Shown: piece by piece, positions 35,957 through 43,848 of the stretch
Numbering within the stretch: the stretch's first letter is position 1
How the letters are laid out: every line of letters begins with the position of its first letter
Source: Zoogloea sp016790385
GTDB lineage: Bacteria; Pseudomonadota; Gammaproteobacteria; Burkholderiales; Rhodocyclaceae
Direction: 5' to 3' (one strand)
DNA length: 64,000 bases
Assembly (NCBI RefSeq): GCF_041916735.1
Contig: NZ_JAYRYY010000014.1
Program-made: the position numbers and the translations under genes
Notes under the pieces: generated by a model
The model's database searches: none
Seen by the model: the letters and a program-made list of their open reading frames with translations, nothing else
What the model was told of the DNA's origin: nothing

Positions 35957-36366
35957 GGAAGCAGCGCGGATTCGGTTATGTGGAGGCCCTGGTCGCGGTC
36001 ATCCTGCTCACAGTGGTGCTGGTGCCGGCGCTTGAGGCACTCGGCAACGCCACACGCAATGCCCCCAAGGCAGCCCAGGACGATGCGCTCTGGATGAGCG
36101 CCGCCAACAAGCTCCGCGATGTCACCGGCAGCCGCTTCGACGACCTGGACGCCGCCGCCGTCGCCGCCGGTGGGCCGAACACCGCGAGCAGCCTGTCCGA
36201 CCCGGTGGGTGGCAACCCCCGCGTGCTCATCTATCTCAGCCGCTACGACGGGGACAACGCCGACGGGGACAACAATGGCTTCACCGGAGTCGATACGGAC
36301 CTGATCTGGGTGCGCGCCGCCATTGCCGACACGCCGGTCAGTCTGGACACCCTGGTCGCCCGATGA
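35953..36366 (+). CDS. Minor pseudopilin (GspI/PilV-like)
   Basis: A 137-aa prepilin: leader MRKQRG, cleavage G|FGYVEALVAVILLTVVLVP with Glu at +5 and a hydrophobic helix, then a short globular domain. The GYVEALVA start is typical of PilV/GspI/MshO-type minor pilins. The C-terminus is Asp-rich (YDGDNADGDNNGFTGVDTD), another calcium-loop-like stretch. It overlaps both neighbours by 4 bp. Confidence 0.85.
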   Translation: MRKQRGFGYVEALVAVILLTVVLVPALEALGNATRNAPKAAQDDALWMSAANKLRDVTGSRFDDLDAAAVAAGGPNTASSLSDPVGGNPRVLIYLSRYDGDNADGDNNGFTGVDTDLIWVRAAIADTPVSLDTLVAR

Positions 36367-37091
36367 TGCGCCGACAGGGCGGCATGGCCCTCGCCGAACT
36401 CCTTGTGGCCGCCGTCATTGCCGCGCTCCTCATGGCCGGCTTGAACGGCGTGCTCCAGGGCGTTCGGCAAACCAATGAGCACCTATCCGGGCGTGCCCTG
36501 CTCCAGCGCGATGCCCGCCTGGCCATGGCCCGCGTAGCGGTGATGGTCGAAGGCTCGCAGCGCCTGCTGGTACCCCTCGAAACCACCACCGGCACCCGCG
36601 ACGTTCTCGCCGTTGCCCTGCCGGCCGCCCTAGACCGGGACGGCAACGGTTTCGCCGACGCCGACAACGACCGCAACGGCACGCCCGACGACGACCTGCC
36701 CGCCGACGAAACCCACGATGGCGCCGCCGGGGTTAAGGGCATCGATGACGATGGCGACGGCAACATCGACAACGGCGGCAACACCGACAACGACGAGGAC
36801 GGAACCCTGGGCAGCGCCCCCGTCCCGCCGAAGAACGGCAGTGACTGGATCGACCCCGTGGTGTACCGGGTGAGCAACGGCCAGCTCCTGGAGCGCATGC
36901 CCAACCTCAATCCCACCAGCGGTGCGGATTACACGGAGCGCGTCATCGCCGACAAAGTGGTGAGCCTGGCGGTCACCCGCATCGATACGGGCAATCGACG
37001 TACCCGCGAAATCCTGGTCGTGCTTACCCTCGGCGATCCGGCCGGCGAAACTGCCAGCTGGACCCGGCGCCTGCGGCTGGGGGCACGATGA
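36363..37091 (+). CDS. Minor pseudopilin with Asp-rich calcium-type repeats (GspJ/PilW-like)
   Basis: A 242-aa prepilin: leader MMRRQGG, cleavage G|MALAELLVAAVIAALLMAG with Glu at +5; Met replaces Phe at +1. Residues about 90-155 contain DRDGNGFADADNDRNG and IDDDGDGNIDNGGNTDND, in the DxDxDG style of thrombospondin type 3 or dockerin calcium loops. Calcium binding could stiffen the tip complex. The ends overlap neighbouring genes by 4 bp, so translation is coupled through the whole minor-pilin set. Confidence 0.82.
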   Translation: MMRRQGGMALAELLVAAVIAALLMAGLNGVLQGVRQTNEHLSGRALLQRDARLAMARVAVMVEGSQRLLVPLETTTGTRDVLAVALPAALDRDGNGFADADNDRNGTPDDDLPADETHDGAAGVKGIDDDGDGNIDNGGNTDNDEDGTLGSAPVPPKNGSDWIDPVVYRVSNGQLLERMPNLNPTSGADYTERVIADKVVSLAVTRIDTGNRRTREILVVLTLGDPAGETASWTRRLRLGAR

Positions 37092-39268
37092 CGCCGCACA
37101 GCCACCCGGCCGGCTTCCTGCTGCTACCCGTCAGCCTCCTGCTGGCCGTCATCGGCGCCCTCAGCTTCATGCTGGTCCAGGACATCGGCACCTCCGCCCG
37201 CCCGGGGGACAGGGAAGCGGAACGCGCCCGCCTGGTGGCCGAAGCCGGCATCGCCCACGCCACCTGGAAGCTCAATCAGCTCGGCAGTTGCGTCGATTAC
37301 AGCCCGCTGGCCGCCACCCCCTTTGGCGACAAGGGAGACCAATACCAGGTGGCGCTCAGTGCCACCAGCGGCTCACCCGTCACCCTCACGGCCACAGCCT
37401 CCCTGGCCGGCAGCCCGGCGGGCTCCCAGGCCACCCTGCGGCGGACGGTACCCAAGACGGCGGGCACAACGCTGACCTACACCCTGACCACCGACAGCCG
37501 GGGCAGCGACACCTACGTCACTAGCGACTCGCCGGACAAGAACTACGGCGGTTCGGACGTTCTCATCCTCAAGCAGGGCAGCAGCTTTCCCCTGTTGCAG
37601 TTCGATCTCTCGCTGATTCCCGTCGGCAGCCGGGTGATCGAGGCCAAGCTGCTGCTCTACCGGCGGGATGCCGGCAGTCTCTCCCTCAGCCCCCGGACGG
37701 TTAATGCCCAGCGCGTACTCGAACCCTGGCCGGCGGGCAGCAAAAACGGGTCAAGCTCGGCCGACGGCGCCACCTGGCTGACCCGGGACGGCTCCGTCGC
37801 CTGGAAGTCGACCTCCGGTACCGCGGAAAATACCAATGCCGCGGACATCCCCCATACCCACTATTACCTATGGGGTACACCGTGGATGGAATGGAACCTC
37901 ACCAGCCTGGTGCAGGGTTGGGTGGACCGCCGCTATCCCAATTACGGCGTGATGCTGCGGCCCACCACCAGCGTGAGCACCGAAGAGTACGGCGCCGCCG
38001 AGGGCGACAGTACCCAGTTGCCCAAGCTGGTGATCAAGTACGTGGCCCCCTGCGGTGCCACCAACCCGCCCCAGGACGGCATCGGCGGACGGATCGCCTG
38101 GTGGAAGTTCAACGAATCCACCGGCACCACCGCGGCCGACGCCGTCGGCGGCCATCCGGGCAGTGTCAGCGGCGGCACCTGGAGTGCGACTGGCGGCGTC
38201 TCCGGTGGAGCGCTGGCCTTCAATGCGGCCGGCAAGGTGAGCGTGGCCCACGCCGACGACCTGTCCCAGACCGGCGACTTCAGCCTGGGCGCCTGGGTCA
38301 ACCTCAGCGACCGCAACGGCAAGCGTTCCATCCTGCACAAGGGCACGGCCAGCAACGAGGCCAACTACGCCATGGGCGTGCGCGACGGCGAGTTCTACTT
38401 CGAGTACTTCGTCAACAACGCCTGGCGCACCTACACCACCGCCGGCCTCAACCTGCGCGTCGGCACCTATTACCACCTGACGGCCACCTACAAGGCCATC
38501 ACGCGCCAGATCAAGCTTTACGTGGATGGCGCACCCGCCGGCACCTTCACCGCCACCATCGGCAACACCCCGAAGAGCAACACCAAGGGCCTGCTGATCG
38601 GGACCACACCGTCCAATGAAAACTTTCTCGGCCGTATCGACGACGTGCAGATCGTCGCCAGCAACCTCGATGTCGCCGGTGTGGCCACCCTGATGGGCGG
38701 CAGCGTGCGCATTCCCGTTGCCGACACCTATGTGTCGGCCGAAGCCTTCGCACGCAACCTGAACTATGGCGGCGCCACCGTGATGCAGCTCAAGTACCCC
38801 CCCGACATCCGCCCGCTGGTGCGCTTCGACCTTTCCGCCATTCCCGCCGGCACCCCCATCAAACGTGCTGTGCTTTCATTCCACGTACAGGATTCGGTGA
38901 TCCTCAGCCTGGGCCTGAAAGCCTACGCCTACCCCCTCACCGAATCCTGGCTCGAAGGCACCCAGAACGGTGCGGTATCGACGCTAGGTGCCACCTGGAG
39001 CAAACGCCAGATCGGGCCGGATCTGGTCTGGAGCAGTGCCGGCGGCACCTATTACAACGTCGCTGCCGGCGTCTTCCAGGTTCCGCTGGGTGCCACCCCG
39101 CAGCGTTACTGGGAGATGGACGTCACCTCGGTTGTGCAGGAATGGGTGGATGGCGTGCGCGCCAACCACGGGCTCAGCCTGCTGCTCGACTTCAGCCTCG
39201 ACAGCGCCAACCTGAGTACGCGGGAGAGCCTACGTCTCGAACCGCGCCTGCTCATCAGCACCCAATAG
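37088..39268 (+). CDS. GspK/PilX-like pilus-tip protein with DNRLRE-LamG-DNRLRE ectodomain
   Basis: A 726-aa protein, far larger than ordinary minor pilins. The N-terminus AGFLLLPVSLLLAVIGALSFML is a PilX/GspK-like membrane helix without Glu+5, as in GspK. Residues about 137-320 form a DNRLRE domain (SDTYVTSDSPDKNYGG, LLQFDLSLIPVGSRVIEAKL), 333-536 a LamG/concanavalin-like domain (AWWKFNESTGTTAADAVGGH, YHLTATYKAITRQIKLYVDG), and 541-726 a second DNRLRE domain (ADTYVSAEAFARNLNYGG, PLVRFDLSAIPAGTPIKRAV). Both domain types occur on secreted or surface proteins that bind glycans or matrix. In the GspK/PilX position it would sit at the pseudopilus tip, so an adhesin or substrate-binding tip is likely. 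Overlaps the previous gene by 4 bp. Confidence 0.88.
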   Translation: MTPHSHPAGFLLLPVSLLLAVIGALSFMLVQDIGTSARPGDREAERARLVAEAGIAHATWKLNQLGSCVDYSPLAATPFGDKGDQYQVALSATSGSPVTLTATASLAGSPAGSQATLRRTVPKTAGTTLTYTLTTDSRGSDTYVTSDSPDKNYGGSDVLILKQGSSFPLLQFDLSLIPVGSRVIEAKLLLYRRDAGSLSLSPRTVNAQRVLEPWPAGSKNGSSSADGATWLTRDGSVAWKSTSGTAENTNAADIPHTHYYLWGTPWMEWNLTSLVQGWVDRRYPNYGVMLRPTTSVSTEEYGAAEGDSTQLPKLVIKYVAPCGATNPPQDGIGGRIAWWKFNESTGTTAADAVGGHPGSVSGGTWSATGGVSGGALAFNAAGKVSVAHADDLSQTGDFSLGAWVNLSDRNGKRSILHKGTASNEANYAMGVRDGEFYFEYFVNNAWRTYTTAGLNLRVGTYYHLTATYKAITRQIKLYVDGAPAGTFTATIGNTPKSNTKGLLIGTTPSNENFLGRIDDVQIVASNLDVAGVATLMGGSVRIPVADTYVSAEAFARNLNYGGATVMQLKYPPDIRPLVRFDLSAIPAGTPIKRAVLSFHVQDSVILSLGLKAYAYPLTESWLEGTQNGAVSTLGATWSKRQIGPDLVWSSAGGTYYNVAAGVFQVPLGATPQRYWEMDVTSVVQEWVDGVRANHGLSLLLDFSLDSANLSTRESLRLEPRLLISTQ

Positions 39269-39315
39269 CCACGCCCCCGCCTCAAGAATGCCCCCTGCCC
39301 GCCGATAAGCCTGCC

Positions 39316-40428
39316 ATGGAGCACAACGCCCTCTGGGCCACCCTGCGCGGTCGCCTGCCCCTCTGGAAGCCACATCTGCCGGCCATCGGCGGTGCCTCGC
39401 CCATTGGTTTCGATCTGGCCAGCGAACGCCTCAACCTGGCCCAGGTCGCGCCCCACGGCAAGGCCTGGCGCTGGCGCGCCGCTGCCGCCATTGCCTACCC
39501 CCGGGACCGCGCCGAACTGCTCAATGACCCCGCCGCCTTTCGCGGCCTGGTGCAGGATGCCCTGCGCAAGCACGGTTTCAAGGGCCGGCAGGTGGTCAGC
39601 GTGCTGCCACCGGGCGATCTACAGGTGGTGTCCATCGACTACTCCACGGCCAATGGACAGGATGACACCGCCACCCTGCTGCGCACCCTGCGGGATCGCT
39701 TCAAGGGCGGGCTTGACGACGCGGTGGTGGACATCCTGCCCATCCGCCGCCCGCCGGAAAGCAACCTGCGCTCCGCCGTGGTGGCCGTGGCGCAGCGGGA
39801 CAAAGTGCTGGCCCATCTCGATCTGCTCACCGCCGCGGGCCTTGACCCCCAGGCGGTGGACATCGGCCCCGCCGCCCTGGCCCGGCTCGCCCGCGCCGTC
39901 GTTGTCGGCGACCCCCGCGCCAATCTCCTGCTGATCAATTTCGGAATCGAACACACTTATCTGTCGCTGCTGTGGGGCCGCCGCCTGATGTTCGACCGCA
40001 GCCTGCCCTTTGGCGAAAGGCGCCTCGCCACCACCCTGGCACGCAACCTCGATCTGCTTCCGGAGCGCGCCCTCGAACTCCTGCGGCGCCACGGCTTGGG
40101 CAATACCGGGGGGGAGATCGGCGAAACCATCACCGAGCTGCTTCAACCCGATTTCCAGCAGCTCGCCCGTGAGGTCAACCGGGTGCTCATCTACTTTGCT
40201 TCCCAGACCCACGGCGGCGCGGTGGACGGCATTTACCTCGCCGGCAGCGTGGCCCGGCTTCCGGGCGCGGCGGGGCATATCGGCCGCATGCTGGGCATGG
40301 CGGTGCACGTCCTCAACCCCTGGCAGCTGCCGGGGAGCAACCCCGATGAGATCATCGAACCGCCCGCCGGCATGGCGGTGGCCGCCGGTCTGGCTTTGAG
40401 GGGGGTCGTCCACCGTGCCGGAGATTGA
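39316..40428 (+). CDS. PilM/GspL-like cytoplasmic assembly ATPase-fold protein
   Basis: A 370-aa actin-like (ASKHA-fold) protein matching PilM or the cytoplasmic half of GspL: GFDLASERLNLAQV near the start, NLLLINFGIEHTYLSLLWG in the middle and GIYLAGSVARLPGAAGHI near the end. No membrane helix is visible, so it is PilM-like. It would recruit PilN to the inner membrane. The start ATG at 39316 was chosen because a longer reading overlaps the tip gene. It overlaps the PilN-like gene by 14 bp. Confidence 0.85.
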   Translation: MEHNALWATLRGRLPLWKPHLPAIGGASPIGFDLASERLNLAQVAPHGKAWRWRAAAAIAYPRDRAELLNDPAAFRGLVQDALRKHGFKGRQVVSVLPPGDLQVVSIDYSTANGQDDTATLLRTLRDRFKGGLDDAVVDILPIRRPPESNLRSAVVAVAQRDKVLAHLDLLTAAGLDPQAVDIGPAALARLARAVVVGDPRANLLLINFGIEHTYLSLLWGRRLMFDRSLPFGERRLATTLARNLDLLPERALELLRRHGLGNTGGEIGETITELLQPDFQQLAREVNRVLIYFASQTHGGAVDGIYLAGSVARLPGAAGHIGRMLGMAVHVLNPWQLPGSNPDEIIEPPAGMAVAAGLALRGVVHRAGD

Positions 40429-41011
40429 TCTCATCCCTGCCGCCTGGCGGGCCCAGCGCAAGACCAGGCGCACCCTGCGTCGCGCAGCGCTGGCCGTGGC
40501 CGGCCTGGTGATCGGCATCGGCGCGGTCCGCGTGGGGCTGGAAGTCTCCACCCGCCATGCGCAAAGCGCGGTCCAGGCACTCCAGGCGGCACGCCGCGAC
40601 GGCGACCGGGAGACCGCGCGCCTGAGCGCCCTCCAGGCCCGTCACGCCGAACTGGAGCGCCAGGAGGTGCTGATCGCGACCCTGCGCGGGCCCGGCCTGG
40701 TCAGTGGCGTCCTTCAGCCCCTCGACCTCGCCCTCGAAGACGGCCTGTGGTTCGACGAACTCCAGTACTCCCGCCCCACCCTGCTGCCCCCGCCGGGCTC
40801 ACCGCCGCCGGCCACCGACAGCAGCCTCGGCATCCGTGGCAAGGCCAGCGACGCGGCCGCCGTCGGTCGCTTTGTGGACGCCCTGGCCAGCCGCGGACCC
40901 TGCCAGAAGCCCACTCTCGCGCCCGGTGAAGCCCGGCGTTACACCCGCTTTGAGCTGGTGGAGTTTGCAGTGAGCTGCCCCCTGCGCCCAGCGGCGGGGG
41001 GACATGGCTGA
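40415..41011 (+). CDS. PilN/GspL-C-like inner-membrane alignment protein
   Basis: A 198-aa protein beginning PEIDLIPAAWRAQRK, the PilN-type motif that binds PilM, followed by one membrane helix (about 25-45), a coiled coil (about 50-85) and a small periplasmic ferredoxin-like domain. GTG start inside the upstream gene. It would form the PilMNOP alignment complex with its neighbours. Confidence 0.82.
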   Translation: MPEIDLIPAAWRAQRKTRRTLRRAALAVAGLVIGIGAVRVGLEVSTRHAQSAVQALQAARRDGDRETARLSALQARHAELERQEVLIATLRGPGLVSGVLQPLDLALEDGLWFDELQYSRPTLLPPPGSPPPATDSSLGIRGKASDAAAVGRFVDALASRGPCQKPTLAPGEARRYTRFELVEFAVSCPLRPAAGGHG

Positions 41012-41559
41012 TGCAACGCCTCCTCAACCTCGACCCGCGGGTGCTGCGCCTGGCTGTCGCGGCCGTGCTGGCCATGGTGCTGCTGGTGGGCTGGGGCCAG
41101 TTCCTGCGCCCCGCCTGGCATGCCCACCAGGCCGCCATCACCCTGGACACGAGCACGCGGGAAGCCCTTGCCGATCTGCCCGCCCGTCGGGCGCAGGCCG
41201 ACGCCCTGGAAAAGGAGGTCAGCGCCCGGGAAAGCCGGCTCGACTCACCGGCGAGCGCCCCCACGCGATTGCCGGTGCTGCTCGAAAATCTGGCCACCGC
41301 CCGGGGGGTTGAACTACAGCCGGTCTTTCCCGGACGCGAGGTGGAGTTCGAGGGGCTCGTCGAAACCCGTTACGAGATCGAGGCCGGCGGCAGCTACCCG
41401 CGTCTGGCCGCCTGGCTGGCCGATGTGGACGCCCGGCTTGCCAACGCCGGCATTGTGGAGGCCCGCTTCCTCCGCCAGGCCCACAGTGAAACCGTTCAGC
41501 TGCACCTGCGCCTCGCGGTGTATCGCAGGCCCGCACAAACAAGGGAGGAACAGCGATGA
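41011..41559 (+). CDS. PilO/GspM-like inner-membrane alignment protein
   Basis: A 182-aa bitopic protein: membrane helix at about 12-30, coiled coil (about 35-80, LPARRAQADALEKEVSARES), then a ferredoxin-like periplasmic domain (LPVLLENLATARGVELQPVF). Its size and position fit PilO/GspM. It overlaps the previous stop codon by one base and the next gene by ATGA. Confidence 0.8.
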   Translation: MQRLLNLDPRVLRLAVAAVLAMVLLVGWGQFLRPAWHAHQAAITLDTSTREALADLPARRAQADALEKEVSARESRLDSPASAPTRLPVLLENLATARGVELQPVFPGREVEFEGLVETRYEIEAGGSYPRLAAWLADVDARLANAGIVEARFLRQAHSETVQLHLRLAVYRRPAQTREEQR

Positions 41560-41909
41560 AGGCGGCACTCCTGTTCGCCCTGCTGGCCGTCGCGGCATCG
41601 CCAAGCCCGGCGGCGGATGACACGCCCCCCCTGCTGCGCCACGACCCGTTCCGGCGCCCCGCCCCGCCCCCCTCGGCCACCCCCGCGTCGGGTGCCACGT
41701 CAAGCCCGGCACCCTGGCAACCCACCCTGCGTGGGGTACTGCTGGCAGGCTCGGGGGCGCTCGCCAACGTGGATGGTCAGATGGTGGGCATCGGGGAACG
41801 CATAGAAGGCCATCGCCTGGTGTCGGTCAGCGAACACCAGGCCGTATTCGAAAAGGACGGCCGCCGCATCGTGCTCGACACGCGCCGCCCTCTGGAGACC
41901 CGACCGTGA
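41556..41909 (+). CDS. PilP/GspC-like periplasmic connector
   Basis: A 117-aa secreted protein with signal peptide (about 1-20, ending SPAAD), a Pro-rich linker (FRRPAPPPSATP) and one beta domain (LRGVLLAGSGALANVDGQMVGIGERIEGHRLVSV) like the HR domain of GspC or PilP, which contacts secretin. No lipobox Cys, unlike PilP. Overlaps both neighbours by 4 bp. Confidence 0.75.
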   Translation: MKAALLFALLAVAASPSPAADDTPPLLRHDPFRRPAPPPSATPASGATSSPAPWQPTLRGVLLAGSGALANVDGQMVGIGERIEGHRLVSVSEHQAVFEKDGRRIVLDTRRPLETRP

Positions 41910-43219
41910 CCCGCTCCCGTTTTGCCGCCGCCCTGCTGGCCTTCGCCGCCCTGGGTGCCAGCGCCCTGCCTGCCGCCGGGGCCGACCCCGCCGCGCCACG
42001 ACGCATCACCATGACCCTGCGCGACGTCCCGGTGGGCGACGTGTTCGAGATGCTTTCCCGCAACGAAAAGGTGAACGTGCTGGTGGGCAAGGGGGTCGCC
42101 GGCAACGTCTCCGTGAGCCTCCACAACGTCACCACCGAGGAAGCGGTGCGCACCGTGGCCGAGGCCGCCGGCTACGTGGCCGAACTGCGCGGCGACACCT
42201 TTCTGGTGCTCGAGCGCAAGGACGCGGGCCTTGACGGCCTCTCCGGCAACACCCAGCTGCGCACCTTCAAGGTCCAGTACTCGGATGCCAAGACCGTGGC
42301 GGTGATCCTGACCAAACATATTTCCCGCTACGGCAAGATCACGCCCCTGCCCGAGCGCAACCTGATCGTCGTGGAGGACCAGCCGGGCTTTCTGGCCCGC
42401 ATCGAGCAACTCCTGGAGCAGATCGACCTGCCTCCCCGGCAGATCCTCATCGAAGCCAAGATCCTGGAGATCCGCCTCGACAACAACGAGAGCTTTGGTG
42501 TGGACTGGTCGAAGGTGATGGGGGGCGGCAACCGCAGCTTCACCATCGGCACCAAGGGCCTCGCCAACAAAACCAGCGACGGCCTGTTCTTCAGCATCGT
42601 CAGCGACAACCTCAACATGTACCTGAGCGCCCTCTCCAGCAAGGGCCGGGTGCATACCCTGTCCACGCCCAAGCTGCTGGCCCTGGAAAACCAGCAGGCC
42701 GTCACCTCCATCGGGGATCAGACCGGCTACAAGGTCACCACCACCATCAATCAGGTCACCACCGAATCCATCCAGTTCCTGGAGTCGGGGGTGATTCTGC
42801 GGGTCACGCCTTCCATCGACGAGCGCGGTCGCATCCTCATGAAGATCCACCCGGAGGTGAGTACCGCCTCTGTGAATAACAACATTCCGTCCAAGAACAG
42901 CACCCAGGTCAACACCACCCTGATCGCCGAAGACGGCCAGTCCATCTTCATCGGCGGCTTGATCCGCAACAGCAACAACTACAAGCGGGCCGGCATTCCG
43001 CTGCTGGGCGACATCCCCGTGATCGGCAACGCTTTTTCACGGTGGGAGGACGGCGGCACCAGCACCGAGACCGTGGTGGTGATCACCCCGCGCATCATCC
43101 GGGATGCGGAAAGCACCACGGAACGGGCCGCGCTCCGCCTCCAGGAGGCCGAGCCACCCATGCTGCGCAGCGCCGTCAAGCTTGAACACACCCTGGAGCG
43201 CCTGCGCCCGCAGGATTGA
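41906..43219 (+). CDS. Secretin (PilQ/GspD/MshL-like)
   Basis: A 437-aa outer-membrane secretin, short for the family. Signal peptide (about 1-25), an STN/N0-like domain (ITMTLRDVPVGDVFEMLSRN), one N1-like module (about 107-175), then the secretin core with VHTLSTPKLLALENQQA, ESGVILRVTPSIDERGRILM and IFIGGLIRNSNNYKRAGIPLLGD. Few N domains and no AMIN domain argue for an MshL or minimal T2SS-type pore. GTG start in a GTGA overlap. It is the last gene of the operon; only a weak hairpin (cgggc-gataa-gcccg near 43248-43262) follows. Confidence 0.9.
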   Translation: MTRSRFAAALLAFAALGASALPAAGADPAAPRRITMTLRDVPVGDVFEMLSRNEKVNVLVGKGVAGNVSVSLHNVTTEEAVRTVAEAAGYVAELRGDTFLVLERKDAGLDGLSGNTQLRTFKVQYSDAKTVAVILTKHISRYGKITPLPERNLIVVEDQPGFLARIEQLLEQIDLPPRQILIEAKILEIRLDNNESFGVDWSKVMGGGNRSFTIGTKGLANKTSDGLFFSIVSDNLNMYLSALSSKGRVHTLSTPKLLALENQQAVTSIGDQTGYKVTTTINQVTTESIQFLESGVILRVTPSIDERGRILMKIHPEVSTASVNNNIPSKNSTQVNTTLIAEDGQSIFIGGLIRNSNNYKRAGIPLLGDIPVIGNAFSRWEDGGTSTETVVVITPRIIRDAESTTERAALRLQEAEPPMLRSAVKLEHTLERLRPQD

Positions 43220-43269
43220 GCCCTGGCCCCGGCCGGGTTGCCCCCGCGGGCGATAAGCCCGAATAAAGC

Positions 43270-43845
43270 TCAGGCCTGCCCAAGATCCCCCGGGACATCC
43301 ACGTCCCGAAGCACACCTTCGTCATCAGTATCGATCCGGCGCAGGGCTTCCGGATGACGGCTGAGGATATCCCGTGCGCCGGCATCACCGGCCTGGGCCA
43401 GGAGGGTTTCGCGCCAGCATGCGGCAAAACCCACGGGATGGCCGCGCCGCCCATGCAGCCAGGGCGCAGCCAGGGAAGCGCCCGCCTCCAGCGCCCGCGC
43501 CACCTGGCGCATCGTTTGCGGCTGGATGAAGGGCATGTCGCCCAGGGCCACCAGCCAACCACCGGCGGTGGCGGGGCTGGCCGCCACGCCGGCGGCCAGG
43601 CTGTGGCCCATGCCGCCGTGGGCGGCGGCGCAAAATACCGGCTGCACGCCTTCTTCTGCCAGCAGGTCGGCGAGCGCCGTCTGCTCGGGGCGCAGCACGG
43701 CAACGCTGCCCGGGCAGGCCGCCTTCAAGCGGCGCGCAGCCAGCACTGCCATGGGCGTACCGTCTTCCAGCGGATGGAGCAGCTTGTCACTGCCAAAGCG
43801 CCGCCCCTGCCCGGCGGCCAGCAGCACGCCGATGATGGGCCCCAT
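43270..43845 (-). CDS. MocA/MobA-like molybdenum cofactor cytidylyltransferase
   Basis: A 191-aa nucleotidyltransferase with LLAAGQGRRFGSDKLLHPL, the NTP-binding loop of the MobA/MocA family, and ALGDMPFIQPQTM around a metal site. MocA makes the CMP form of the cofactor used by xanthine dehydrogenase-type enzymes; its place next to an XdhC-like gene and the hydroxylase subunits supports MocA rather than MobA. It lies 3 bp after the XdhC-like stop. Confidence 0.85.
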   Translation of the reverse strand: MGPIIGVLLAAGQGRRFGSDKLLHPLEDGTPMAVLAARRLKAACPGSVAVLRPEQTALADLLAEEGVQPVFCAAAHGGMGHSLAAGVAASPATAGGWLVALGDMPFIQPQTMRQVARALEAGASLAAPWLHGRRGHPVGFAACWRETLLAQAGDAGARDILSRHPEALRRIDTDDEGVLRDVDVPGDLGQA

Positions 43846-43848
43846 GGG

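Noticed and set aside
43222..43270. Terminator between the secretin and MocA-like genes
   Set aside because: Only a 5-bp stem with no T-run was found.
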